Source: Bog-105 sp965277435
GTDB lineage: Bacteria > Acidobacteriota > Terriglobia > Bryobacterales > Bryobacteraceae
Reading direction: 5' to 3'
Assembly: GCA_965277435.1 (NCBI GenBank)
Contig: OZ255821.1
Span: forward strand, 1,302,001-1,366,000
Length of the DNA stretch: 64,000 bases
The notes beneath the pieces were generated by a model. The model was not told where the DNA came from and searched no databases. It saw nothing but the letters and a program-made list of their open reading frames with translations. The position numbers and the translations under genes were made by a program. Within the stretch, counting starts at the first letter, position 1; every line of letters begins with the position of its first letter. Of the stretch, positions 35,174-43,852 are shown one piece after another.

Positions 35174-35971
35174 CTAATCAAAACTCCGCAGCCAGATATC
35201 CCGCACTGAGATCTTGCACGGCTGGCTTTCAATCTCGAAGCCGATGAGTCCCGGTTGATTATTGACCGAGTCTTTATTGTCATCGATGAAAACCGCCATG
35301 AGCTGCCCGTTCATGATGTGCATCATTACGCCGCCGCGTGCCATGATCTCGTAATCGTTCCATTCGTTGACTTTCACATAACCACCCAGCGCCTGCTTGT
35401 CGCCGATGCTGGCAACGAGCCGGTTGGTCAGTCCGGGTAGCGCTTGCGTGACCTGGCCCCGATACGCCAGGATGCCTTGCATCGTGTTTTCGGAGTACCA
35501 CTGGCCTGTGTATGACGCCGCCTTTGCGCGGACCGGAAACCAGAAATCCGCCTGCGGTCCGGTCATCATAAATTTCAGGTCATATGGCGGTTCGCCGGCG
35601 GGCTGCGCTCGTGTCCAAGGCACGCCGGTGACGCTTCGGTACTGAATGCCGCCGCCCCCTCCCTTTTCGATCTTCATCTGCAGCTTCAGATCGAAGTCGC
35701 GTGTTTTATCGCCGCGATAGACGATGTAGTTGTTGCCCTTGGGCTTGCCCTCCAGCGTTTCGCCTATCATCACGCTGCCTTCGATACGCCAGATGTTGCG
35801 ATCGGCGTCCCATCCGCTGAAACTCTTACCGTCGAAGATCTGCTTGTAGCCCGTGTGCTCGTCAATGTCATAGGGCGCCGGGTCATGGAACTTCGGCATA
35901 CCAGGCAACTTCTCGCCGTGTGGACCCGCCTGCGGCGGCTGCGCAGCGGGAGACTCCAACGCCGGCGGCAC
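35174..35971 (-). CDS. DUF1080 (3-keto-disaccharide hydrolase domain) protein with split leader
   Basis: A 265-residue concanavalin-like beta-sandwich protein. It has the DUF1080 marks YKQIFDGKSFSGWDADRN, WRIEGSVMIGE, LQMKIEKGGGGGIQYRS and VRDIWLRSF. DUF1080 domains occur in secreted glycoside-degrading enzymes. Translation can only begin at GTG 35971, which leaves no signal peptide. Eight codons upstream in the same frame, on the far side of a TGA (35978-35980), there is a signal-like stretch GARRVIFLLMFPAMLI, so a nonsense mutation seems to have removed the leader. Confidence 0.8.
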   Translation of the reverse strand: MPPALESPAAQPPQAGPHGEKLPGMPKFHDPAPYDIDEHTGYKQIFDGKSFSGWDADRNIWRIEGSVMIGETLEGKPKGNNYIVYRGDKTRDFDLKLQMKIEKGGGGGIQYRSVTGVPWTRAQPAGEPPYDLKFMMTGPQADFWFPVRAKAASYTGQWYSENTMQGILAYRGQVTQALPGLTNRLVASIGDKQALGGYVKVNEWNDYEIMARGGVMMHIMNGQLMAVFIDDNKDSVNNQPGLIGFEIESQPCKISVRDIWLRSFD

Positions 35972-36203
35972 GGACTGTCAGATCAGCATGGCTGGAAACA
36001 TCAGCAAAAAGATTACCCGCCTGGCACCCTGCCAAATTGACGGACGAACGAAGCGCGCATAGGGCAGACAAGACGGAGCTATCAAGGTTCAAGCCCTCCT
36101 ATTGAGACCATCCAGAACATTAGGAGTCTAGCGTGATGGCCCAATCGCCGGAAGCCCAGGGAAACTCCAAACAATTGTGCTACGGTGATCCGCAGAGGCA
36201 CGC

Positions 36204-37088
36204 ATGTCATCATCAAGACGCGATTTTCTGAAAGCTACCCTGGCCGCCACCGCACTGCCCGCTGTCGCCGGCGCAGTCGTTCCGGCTAAAGCCTCGGCGA
36301 CCGATTGGGTCACACTCGGGAAATCAAATGTTAGAGTGACTCGCCTGGCGCTCGGGACAGGCACGCACTCCGGTGCGCAACAGCGCCACTTGGGACAGGA
36401 GGAGTTCACCCGTATGGTGCGTTACGCCTACGACCATGGCATCCGTTTTTTTGAAACTGCGGACGCCTATCACGGCATGCCCGAGATGCTTTCCGTCGCC
36501 TTGAAGGGCATTCCGCGCGATTCCTACCGCCTGATGACCAAATACGATGTGCATCACTCCGAAAACCCGATGGCAGCCGTCCACCGGCTGAACGCTGCTT
36601 TGGGCACGGACTATGTTGACATCATGCTTCTTCATTGTGTTCGCAGCCCGAATTGGCCGGACGAAACGAAGCACCTGCAGGACGCCTTTCAAGAAGCGAA
36701 AGAAAAGAAGCTCATGATGGCTCATGGCGCGTCGGTGCACGGCAAGCAGGCTCTGGCCGCCTTTCCCGGCTATCCGTTCCTGGATGTGGCCATGATCCGT
36801 ATGAACCACAACGGCACGCGCATGGACACACCGTCCCTGCAGGATATTGACGATCGGGGCGACGTCCCGTTCGTCGTCGATCACATGCAGCGGACGAAAG
36901 CGGGCGGCGCGGGCATCATCAGCATGAAACTCGTCGGTGAAGGGCAGTTCAAGAATCCGGACGATCGCCAGGCCGCGTTGAACTACGCGTTCCGTAAAGC
37001 GGGCGTGGATTGCGTGACCATCGGCTTCGGCAGCACGAGCGAAATCGACGAAGGAATCAATCGCATCTCAACGGCATTGAACGCTTAG
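36204..37088 (+). CDS. Tat-exported aldo/keto reductase
   Basis: A 294-residue protein with a Tat signal (SSSRRDFLKATLAATALP). The reductase body shows FFETADAYHGMPE (Asp, Tyr), LMTKYDVHH (Lys) and DIMLLHCVRSPNW (His), the AKR tetrad in order. An exported AKR is less common than the cytoplasmic kind and suggests a periplasmic sugar substrate; the neighbouring DUF1080 genes support a carbohydrate theme (inference). It converges with the metallo-beta-lactamase gene, and the gap between them holds a hairpin repeat. Confidence 0.88.
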   Translation: MSSSRRDFLKATLAATALPAVAGAVVPAKASATDWVTLGKSNVRVTRLALGTGTHSGAQQRHLGQEEFTRMVRYAYDHGIRFFETADAYHGMPEMLSVALKGIPRDSYRLMTKYDVHHSENPMAAVHRLNAALGTDYVDIMLLHCVRSPNWPDETKHLQDAFQEAKEKKLMMAHGASVHGKQALAAFPGYPFLDVAMIRMNHNGTRMDTPSLQDIDDRGDVPFVVDHMQRTKAGGAGIISMKLVGEGQFKNPDDRQAALNYAFRKAGVDCVTIGFGSTSEIDEGINRISTALNA

Positions 37089-37142
37089 AGATGAGTTTGG
37101 CCCTAGGCGGCCTCCGGCTTCTGTTCGTAGTTTCGCAGAAGC

Positions 37143-37241
37143 GTTCACTTCCATGGGTGGAGCGGGACTCTTGGCCTGCTATGCCGCCATTTTTGGCGGC
37201 ATTCTTTTGGCTCAAAGCCGAAACGAGCCGCGATATCTTTC
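37143..37241. repeat. Dispersed hairpin repeat family 2, copy A
   Basis: A 99-bp segment that aligns with 50108-50207. It contains a perfect 9-bp stem, ATGCCGCCA/TGGCGGCAT, around a TTTT loop at about 37180-37202. It sits between two convergent genes and may also terminate transcription. Confidence 0.85.
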
Positions 37242-37293
37242 AGCCGAGCTCAATGGCAACGCCGGACAAGAATACAATCATCTGCCATCAGCA

Positions 37294-38190
37294 TCATTCG
37301 CTTCGGGCATTCGATTGGGCTTTGGCTTGTTCGCTTCGCAGGCGTTGCTCAAATTTCTGTTGCGCTTCGGCCACGGTGTGCCGGTAACCTTGCGGATCGA
37401 TCCACATCGAGGGATCACCGTCATGGTGCCGAGCCAGCTTCGCCTGCATGTCAAAGTATTCCCCGTGCGCGCCGAGAAAGATGTCGCAAGGCAACCCGCG
37501 AAGAAGCGCAAAGGTATGCTCGAAATCCTGTGCGATGCCGGGATAGGACGCCGGCCGACTTGCCGTCGCGATCAGGCGATAACTGTCGAGCGCCGAGAGT
37601 CCGCCCACAATGACGACATGCAGCGTGCGGCCGGCATGTAAAACCTCCATGGTAAACGTGGTGCAGCCGCGCGTGTGACCTGGCGTTTTACGCGCTGTGA
37701 GTTTGACGCCGCCAAGCTCAATCACTTCACCATCGTGGAGTGTGCGGTCCACGTGAGCAGGAGGAAAGTGCGGCAGTCCGGCAAAATCGCTGGCGCCCCC
37801 GGACGCGGCAGTACTGACGTCGCCGTCCATGACCATTAGTTTCGCGCCCGTCTGCTTGAGAATGGCCGCCGCACCCGCGAGATGGTCGAAGTGGGCCTGA
37901 CTGTTCAAGAGAATCTTCGTGTCATGCCAATGGAAACCGAGCGTCTCGATGCTCTTGCGTATGAGCGGCGGCGAAGACTCCAGGTTCGCATTGATGAGTA
38001 TGTTGCCGGCAGGTGTTGTGACAAGATAACAAGCGAGATCGCGACTGCCAACGTAAAACAGGTTCCCGGCGATGCGAAACGGCTCTTGCGGCGTCGTCCA
38101 TGCGGAATTTGTTTGCGCGCCGGCTAACGACAAGGCAAGAATCAAACCCAGAACGGGCGCTCTTTGGAATGACTTGCCCGACGTCGACAC
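37294..38190 (-). CDS. Subclass B3-like metallo-beta-lactamase with Gln in the zinc motif
   Basis: A 298-residue protein with a signal peptide (GTG start, then APVLGLILALSLAGA). The zinc motif, normally HAHFDH, reads NSQAHFDHLAG at residues 96-106, i.e. Gln at the first position, while His100, Asp102, His103, His172 (PGHTRGC) and His242 (LGAHGEYFD) are conserved. A few known B3 enzymes (such as GOB) also have Gln here. It may hydrolyse beta-lactams or act on another lactone/amide. It lies between an exported AKR and a DUF1080 gene. Confidence 0.9.
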   Translation of the reverse strand: MSTSGKSFQRAPVLGLILALSLAGAQTNSAWTTPQEPFRIAGNLFYVGSRDLACYLVTTPAGNILINANLESSPPLIRKSIETLGFHWHDTKILLNSQAHFDHLAGAAAILKQTGAKLMVMDGDVSTAASGGASDFAGLPHFPPAHVDRTLHDGEVIELGGVKLTARKTPGHTRGCTTFTMEVLHAGRTLHVVIVGGLSALDSYRLIATASRPASYPGIAQDFEHTFALLRGLPCDIFLGAHGEYFDMQAKLARHHDGDPSMWIDPQGYRHTVAEAQQKFEQRLRSEQAKAQSNARSE

Positions 38191-38216
38191 GCTTGAGTGT
38201 ATCGTGATCTAAGATC

Positions 38217-39035
38217 ATGTGCCTTCAATTTTCAAAACTCCTCGCCGTCGCGATCCTCACTGCCGCGGCCGTTCCCCCGGTCGCCCAAAGTGCCGCGCCT
38301 CAGAGCACCGAACAACAGAAACCTGCCGGACGTCCGGAAGACACGGAAGTCTGGGAGCCGGTACCCAAGATTGTCACGCCGGGCGCAAACAACACGGCCC
38401 CTCCTTCTGACGCCGTCGTGCTGTTCGACGGCAAGAACCTCGACGAGTGGGTGTCGAACCGTGACAAGTCTCCCGCGAAATGGACCGTCTCCGACGGCGT
38501 ACTAACCGTGAACAAGGAGAAGGGTTCCGGGAACATCGAAACCAAGCGATCCTTCAAGAACTACCAGCTCCACCTCGAGTGGAAAATTCCCACGAACATC
38601 ACCGGCAGCGGTCAGGCACGTGGGAACAGCGGCGTGTTCTTAGCCTCCACCGGGCCCGGCGACGACGGATATGAACTGCAGATTCTCGATTCGTACAACA
38701 ACAAAACCTACGTGAACGGCCAGGCTGGCAGCATTTACAAGCAGGCCATTCCGCTGGCCAATCCGAATCGCAAGCCCGGCGAGTGGCAGACCTACGACAT
38801 CGTGTGGACAGCACCAACTTTCAACACCGATGGATCGCTAAAAACTCCGGCCTATGTCACAGTCTTGTTCAACGGCGTGCTGGTAGAGAATCACTTCGAG
38901 TTGAAGGGTCAGACGCTATACATCGGAAAGCCGTTCTACAAGCAATACGACACCGCGCCGATCAAGCTGCAGGCACATGGCGACAAAAGCGAACCAGACA
39001 GCTTCCGGAACATCTGGGTTCGAGAGATCCAGTAG
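38217..39035 (+). CDS. Secreted DUF1080 (3-keto-disaccharide hydrolase domain) protein
   Basis: A 272-residue beta-sandwich protein with an intact signal peptide (FSKLLAVAILTAAAVPPVAQ). DUF1080 marks are VVLFDGKNLDEWVSN, KWTVSDGVLTVNKEKGSG, FKNYQLHLEWKIP and the RGNSGVFLAST-YELQILDSYNN segment; it ends FRNIWVREI. Unlike the other DUF1080 protein here it looks complete. It diverges from the metallo-beta-lactamase gene by about 26 bases. Confidence 0.92.
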   Translation: MCLQFSKLLAVAILTAAAVPPVAQSAAPQSTEQQKPAGRPEDTEVWEPVPKIVTPGANNTAPPSDAVVLFDGKNLDEWVSNRDKSPAKWTVSDGVLTVNKEKGSGNIETKRSFKNYQLHLEWKIPTNITGSGQARGNSGVFLASTGPGDDGYELQILDSYNNKTYVNGQAGSIYKQAIPLANPNRKPGEWQTYDIVWTAPTFNTDGSLKTPAYVTVLFNGVLVENHFELKGQTLYIGKPFYKQYDTAPIKLQAHGDKSEPDSFRNIWVREIQ

Positions 39036-39132
39036 TACTCATCGTAGTGGGGCAACTCGCGCTGAAGTGCAGAAACAGGTTGATACCCACAATCGCTTTC
39101 GAGTGCCTCTACTGCTCCCGGGAAAAATGTCT

Positions 39133-39681
39133 TCAACGAGTCTCCCCTGAAGCTATGTGCCCGAGCCAAGGATCTTCGAGCGACAGCTTGTTGTCTTTAA
39201 GTTGCTGCTCGGTCACCTCAAAAGAAGCTCGTACAGAGTAACCTCCCTGCAACAGAATGCCAAGGTTTGTGTACGGCCCTTTAGGAGGTACATAAAGCAG
39301 ATCCTCCAGCGCAAACGTCCATTTACGGGTGGTCCCAGGATTCATGCGCTCACTGAGAGGTAGATCGCACACACCGCCACAGGGACGGTAAAGCTCACGA
39401 TCGTTGATTGCATACTCCCTTCTGTCGGGTGCCGTCGCCGTGAACTCAATCCGCTGAAGACGGCCCATCGACACGAACAAATCTCGCGGAGTTGCGCCTA
39501 CGTTCTTGAGAAATACTAAGAGAAGACTATGGGGTAGATCTGATTGCAGGCGGAGACCAATAGTCAGGCCGTTAACGGCAGGGCTCCACCTTAGCGCTTC
39601 CTCAGCAAAGAGGCGCAAACTGGTAGTAAAAAGGCTGAATGTTTCGATTACACCAAGTAGAAGCAAATCACGGCGACGCAT
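39133..39681 (-). CDS. Exported protein of unknown function
   Basis: A 182-residue protein. The ATG at 39681 gives a signal peptide (MRRRDLLLLGVIETFSLFTT); the longer frame upstream lacks one. The rest is beta-rich with several Cys and Pro (DRELYRPCGGVCDLPLSER), and it ends SLEDPWLGHIASGE. I recognise no family. Possible extracellular or periplasmic role. Confidence 0.6.
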   Translation of the reverse strand: MRRRDLLLLGVIETFSLFTTSLRLFAEEALRWSPAVNGLTIGLRLQSDLPHSLLLVFLKNVGATPRDLFVSMGRLQRIEFTATAPDRREYAINDRELYRPCGGVCDLPLSERMNPGTTRKWTFALEDLLYVPPKGPYTNLGILLQGGYSVRASFEVTEQQLKDNKLSLEDPWLGHIASGETR

Positions 39682-39800
39682 GACGATCGACCACTCTAGA
39701 CGGATTGCCGGTTTGACCGGTTCCCGAAGTTTGGCTTGCCGATCAGCACTCTCGTTAACTAACCCGCCGTTCGGCCGCTGTATCAACCGAAGGCATATCT

Positions 39801-41588
39801 CTACCTCCCCGCCGCCGCTGCCCCGCCATCCACCAACGCCCGGTTAATCTCCTCGCGCAAACCCAGATTCCTTACCAGCCGTAACAAGTAATTCGGATGT
39901 AATCCTAACATTCGCGCCGCCTGCTTATAATCGCCCTTGCCCTGCACGTACGCCTCGATGATCGCGTCGTGTTTCGCCTGTCCAACCGATTGATGATATT
40001 TCGCCTTGGCGTCCCGCGGCGCTGAATCCATTAGCGGTTCCGGCAAATCTTCCGGCAGCACCCAATCCGATACCCCCAGCACCACCGCCCGCTCCATCGC
40101 ATTCTCCAGCTCGCGCACATTGCCCGGCCACGAATACTGCAAAATCATTTCTTCCGCTTTCGGCGACAAACCCTGCAACTGCCGCTTGCATCGCTCGGCC
40201 GAACGATTCAGGAAGTAGCGCGCCAGCAGCGGGATGTCCTCTTTCCGATCCCGCAGCGGAGGCGAATCCAGATTCACCACATTCAATCGATGAAACAGAT
40301 CCTCTCGAAACCGGCCATCCTGCACATCTTCCTGTAAATCTCGATTGGTAGCCGCCACCACTCGGATATCGAGCGGATGCGCCTGTGTTCCGCCCACCCG
40401 TTCGAACTCTCTCTGCTGCAGCACTCGTAACAGCTTCGCCTGTAAAGAAGGCGCTAGCTCTCCCACTTCGTCCAGAAAAATAGTACCGCCTTGCGCCAGT
40501 TCGAACCGCCCGCGCTTGAGCGACACGGCGCCCGTGAACGCTCCCTTTTCGTGCCCAAACAATTCGCTCTCAAACAAGCTCTCGCTCAGTGCTGCGCAGT
40601 TCACCGCCACAAAGGGCCGGTCTTTGCGCGCACTCTTCTGATGGAGGGCCCGCGCAATCAGTTCCTTGCCCGTCCCGCTCTCACCGGTTATTAGAACCGT
40701 CGTATCGCGCGGCGCAACTCGCGCCACCAGGTCTAGTAATCGCCGGATCGACGCGCTGCGCCCCACAATCCCCGTGTTCGCGCCAATCTGCTCCTGCAGC
40801 AAAGCCTTCTCGGCCTTCAGCGTTTCTACTTCCTGGTTCGCCTCGAAGCCCACCGACGCCAAAGACGCAATCGCTGTCAGAGTGTCCAGGTGAGCGCTTA
40901 ATGCTTCCTGCTGCCGCTCTTGCAGGCGCACGATCAACGCGCCTCCCAGCAAACCGTCCAGATATAGCGGCACGCCCACTATGCCGCTCGCCGCCTCTCC
41001 GAATGCTCCCTCGTCACACACCCGATCGAGCGCCGTACAAAAATTCGTGCGCAAGCTGCCCGCCCGCTCCGCATATCGCGCTTGCAGATCTTCGGCAGTG
41101 CCACCCAACAGCAGCACACCCTCGCCCAAAGGCACAAAGTCTCGAATCAGTCGAAGAATCTGGTCCTGCAGTAGCGTCACCTGCGCTTTGCCGCCGCTCG
41201 AGGCCAGCGCTCGAAACAGAAACACCAGCGAACACGCCGCCAGCAGCACCGGCTTGGTGTCCGCCGCCGACCCCACACTCACTTCTTCGCCGGCCGGCTC
41301 CCCGGACCGAAACATCAGCACTGTTCGCCCAATGCCAATCTGATCGCGATCTTCCAGCCAGCGCTCCGCCGAGCGAATTCCGTTTACATATGTACCCAGC
41401 GAACTCCGTAAATCACAAGCCGTGAAACGTTCACCCTGCCGCCGCACCTGGCAATGTCGCCAGCTGATATCCGGCTCGGCCAGCACAATCTGCGAATTCG
41501 GCGCGCGCCCCACCACCACTTCTGCCGTACCAAGAGCAAAGCGCGTCCCGGCTTGCGGACCGTTAATCACGATCAGTTCCGCACCCAT
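39801..41588 (-). CDS. FHA-GAF-sigma54 activator with Fis DNA-binding domain
   Basis: A 595-residue regulator. Residues about 1-95 form an FHA domain (VVVGRAPNSQIVLAEPDISWRHC, phosphothreonine binding), about 120-250 a GAF-like domain, and about 270-510 the AAA+ module: Walker A ITGESGTGKELIARAL, sigma54 loop GAFTGA, Walker B GGTIFLDEVGELAP, R-finger FREDLFHRLNVVNLDSPPLRD. The C-terminal ARMLGLHPNYLLRLVRNLGL is the Fis helix pair. It joins phospho-dependent signalling by a Ser/Thr kinase to sigma54 transcription; this architecture is common in Acidobacteriota and Myxococcota. Confidence 0.93.
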   Translation of the reverse strand: MGAELIVINGPQAGTRFALGTAEVVVGRAPNSQIVLAEPDISWRHCQVRRQGERFTACDLRSSLGTYVNGIRSAERWLEDRDQIGIGRTVLMFRSGEPAGEEVSVGSAADTKPVLLAACSLVFLFRALASSGGKAQVTLLQDQILRLIRDFVPLGEGVLLLGGTAEDLQARYAERAGSLRTNFCTALDRVCDEGAFGEAASGIVGVPLYLDGLLGGALIVRLQERQQEALSAHLDTLTAIASLASVGFEANQEVETLKAEKALLQEQIGANTGIVGRSASIRRLLDLVARVAPRDTTVLITGESGTGKELIARALHQKSARKDRPFVAVNCAALSESLFESELFGHEKGAFTGAVSLKRGRFELAQGGTIFLDEVGELAPSLQAKLLRVLQQREFERVGGTQAHPLDIRVVAATNRDLQEDVQDGRFREDLFHRLNVVNLDSPPLRDRKEDIPLLARYFLNRSAERCKRQLQGLSPKAEEMILQYSWPGNVRELENAMERAVVLGVSDWVLPEDLPEPLMDSAPRDAKAKYHQSVGQAKHDAIIEAYVQGKGDYKQAARMLGLHPNYLLRLVRNLGLREEINRALVDGGAAAAGR

Positions 41589-41622
41589 AGTCGATTCGAC
41601 CTAGTTTATCCGACTGGCGGAA

Positions 41623-42423
41623 TCAGCCGGCGTCAATGACCACCAGTTCCTGTTCGTCAGCCAGGAATCCGGCTTCGTCAGTCCCATCGTCCAAATCAAG
41701 AAACCTGGTGTCGAGCAGCCGCTCTGGTTCTAGTTTGCCCATGGCCGACAGCAAGGTTTCCTTCAGGAACGGATGGTCTTTCTCGATTTCCACGAACATG
41801 TCCCGGAGCGTTCGCCTTACTGTTCCCGTTTTCTGCGAGCATCCACACGGAATAATCGGCGCGCCCATCGCAGCCGCAAAAGCGCGCGTCAAATCCTCCG
41901 TTACGTAAACCAGCGGCCGGATCAAACGAAACTCCCGTTTGCTCGACCAGGTCACCGCCGGCAGAGCGCTAATCCGCCCGGTGAACAGAGCATTACGCAA
42001 AAACGATTCGCAAAAGTCATCGGCCGTGTGCCCAAATGCGATCACATTCGCGCCAAGTTTGCGCGCGACTTCATAAACTGCGCGTCTTCGAAACCGGCTG
42101 CATAAATCGCAGCCATGATCCGGCTGTTCCGTCAGCAGCCTGAGCGAAGGCGCGTCTTCTATATAAGTCCACTCAACTCCGCGCGCCCGCAGATACTCTC
42201 CGACTGGTCCGATCGGAGCCAAAAACTTTCCCTGCTCGATGGTAAACGCGCACACGGAAAACGGAATCGGCGCACGCTTCTGTAACAGGAGCAGCGCTTC
42301 GAGCAGCGTCAACGAATCTTTGCCGCCCGACACACCCACCGCCACGCAATCCCCTGCGCGAATCATGCGAAATCGCGCAATCGCCTCGCCGACCTTCCGC
42401 AGCAATGCCTTTTCCAGTTCCAC
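41623..42423 (-). CDS. TtcA-like PP-loop ATPase (tRNA thiolation family)
   Basis: A 266-residue protein with the PP-loop VGVSGGKDSLTLLE, the CxxC pair in HGCDLCSRFRRRAVYEVA and the segment FGHTADDFCESFLRNALFTG, as in the TtcA family that makes 2-thiocytidine at tRNA position 32 with an Fe-S cluster. The later Cys-rich segment reads PCGCSQKTGT rather than the common PCNLCGSQ, so the third cluster ligand is uncertain. GTG at 42423 is the start. Its upstream 380 bases have no gene but two hairpins. Confidence 0.8.
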   Translation of the reverse strand: MELEKALLRKVGEAIARFRMIRAGDCVAVGVSGGKDSLTLLEALLLLQKRAPIPFSVCAFTIEQGKFLAPIGPVGEYLRARGVEWTYIEDAPSLRLLTEQPDHGCDLCSRFRRRAVYEVARKLGANVIAFGHTADDFCESFLRNALFTGRISALPAVTWSSKREFRLIRPLVYVTEDLTRAFAAAMGAPIIPCGCSQKTGTVRRTLRDMFVEIEKDHPFLKETLLSAMGKLEPERLLDTRFLDLDDGTDEAGFLADEQELVVIDAG

Positions 42424-42592
42424 CGCCTACCAAAATAGCGAACCCTTCTGGCCCTTCGACGAATCGATCTGCGATTGCAGCACGCCGGAGTAACCCAGCA
42501 TGTGAACCCGCGCACTCCGGTCGCCTTCCGCCCACAGCGCTCCCTCGCGCGACCCCGCGCCAACCTGAGCGCCGGCTCAAATGCCGGAATGA

Positions 42593-42616
42593 CTTGGAGC
42601 GGATTTCCGCTCCAAG
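42593..42616. repeat. Inverted repeat, 10-bp stem
   Basis: Perfect 10-bp arms CTTGGAGCGG/CCGCTCCAAG with a four-base loop; read rightward it is followed by TTTCTAAAA. Lies between the TtcA-like and IS110 genes. Confidence 0.75.
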
Positions 42617-42745
42617 TTTCTAAAATCATTCTGGCCTCACAGCGTTAAATCCCGGGGTTTAGGACTCCCCACCTTTTGTCAAGTGAAAAATCGTGAGACA
42701 TCCGTGCGATAAAGGCTGTCGGAAGGGCTTGCGCCCGACGTTGAA

Positions 42746-42790
42746 TGCCCTTCTGGTTATGCCGGAAAGGGCAAGAACTGCCCTTCCGGC
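42746..42790. repeat. Nested inverted repeats with alternative pairing
   Basis: Three arms: TGCCCTTCTGG (42746-42756), GCCGGAAAGGGCA (42761-42773) and TGCCCTTCCGGC (42779-42790). The middle arm can pair with either neighbour. It lies 19 bases beyond the IS110 transposase stop. Confidence 0.65.
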
Positions 42791-42808
42791 CTTCTCCACC
42801 AAAAAATT

Positions 42809-43831
42809 TCATGATGTTCTCGCCTGCGAATTTACAGGGCCAGAGTTCCATTTAGCGGGGTCAAAACGCTCGTGAGTTTTCAGCATAGCCATCAGTGCGC
42901 TGAGCCAACGGTCAGCTAGCGTCCTTAAAGCTCTCCCGTGAGAATGTCCTCGAGCTCTGAGCTTCGCGTAATAGCTTTGGCTGCGCTCATCGGACATCGT
43001 CGCGACCCGCGCCCAGTGATAGATCGCGTTCCGAAGTCTGTTGTTGCAACCTCGCCGCATCACGACGGTTTTCTTGTTGCCGCTCTGTCGGGTAACAGGA
43101 GCAGCTCCGGCATAGGAGCGCAATGCCGTAGTACCTGGCGCGAGATTGAGCGCCGGAACCCGAAGTGCAGTCATGACCTCATCAGCGGTAAGCCGGCGGA
43201 TGCGATGCCGCTTCAACAATCGCTCGATACGTCCGCGCGTCAACTTACACGCTGCCGCGGGCACTGGAGCTATCTCAATCAGATCCCACAGCCACGAATC
43301 CTCCGCAGCAGGGCTGAGTTGGAGCAGCTGCGGAAAGTAACGATGCAGTTGCTCGCGCAGTTGATTGATAAGCCGACCGTGGTCTTGAATAAGATCATCC
43401 TCAAGCCGGGACAGTTCACGCAAGCGAATGATATCTGCACTCTCCCGCGCTAACCGCCTAAACAGCGGCTGATCCGTACGCAGTGAGTCGGCCAATACAA
43501 AGGCGTCTCGTCGATCGTCTTTTGCACCCGCTACCGTGTGACGGTCACGGAACCGATCAAGCTGCTTCGGATTAATCGAAAACACTGAATACCCACGCTC
43601 CACAATGCTCTCGACAATGAGCCCTCGCGGAGTTTCCGCTGCGATCGCAACACGGTCCACTGTGGCACCGCTCGTGAGCTTGTCTAACCACCGAGTGAAA
43701 GCACTCAGTCCGGGGCCACTGTGTTCAAAGGCTAATTCTCCGATCACCTTCCCCGCGCGAGTCACGACACACACCTGGTGTTTTGCGGCAGCTAAATCAA
43801 TGCCTACATAAAAATCAAAATCCTGCGCCAA
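42809..43831 (-). CDS. IS110-family transposase, internally deleted
   Basis: A transposase of the DEDD (RuvC-like) class. The N-terminal DEDD domain is present: YVGIDLAAAKH, IAAETPRG and AGAKDDRRDA. The C-terminal transposase_20 domain is shortened: APGT at about residue 230 is followed at once by TALRSYAGAAPVTRQSG, whereas full members have about 100 residues between (including a helix-hairpin-helix of the type LLSLPGVG). TTG at 43831 with GGGAGGAG nine bases ahead is used as start. The protein is likely inactive or altered. IS110 elements have no terminal inverted repeats, so the ends were not located. Confidence 0.85.
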   Translation of the reverse strand: MAQDFDFYVGIDLAAAKHQVCVVTRAGKVIGELAFEHSGPGLSAFTRWLDKLTSGATVDRVAIAAETPRGLIVESIVERGYSVFSINPKQLDRFRDRHTVAGAKDDRRDAFVLADSLRTDQPLFRRLARESADIIRLRELSRLEDDLIQDHGRLINQLREQLHRYFPQLLQLSPAAEDSWLWDLIEIAPVPAAACKLTRGRIERLLKRHRIRRLTADEVMTALRVPALNLAPGTTALRSYAGAAPVTRQSGNKKTVVMRRGCNNRLRNAIYHWARVATMSDERSQSYYAKLRARGHSHGRALRTLADRWLSALMAMLKTHERFDPAKWNSGPVNSQARTS

Positions 43832-43852
43832 CGCTTTTATCTCCTCCCTTAT

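Noticed and set aside
37153..37641. Plus-strand frame starting in the hairpin repeat (hydrophobic opening)
   Set aside because: It runs antisense through the metallo-beta-lactamase gene, and the repeat's second copy has a different frame, so this is not a real gene.
42424..42640. Additional gene upstream of the TtcA-like gene
   Set aside because: Short frames lack ribosome sites and similarity; the region contains a hairpin and no coding pattern.
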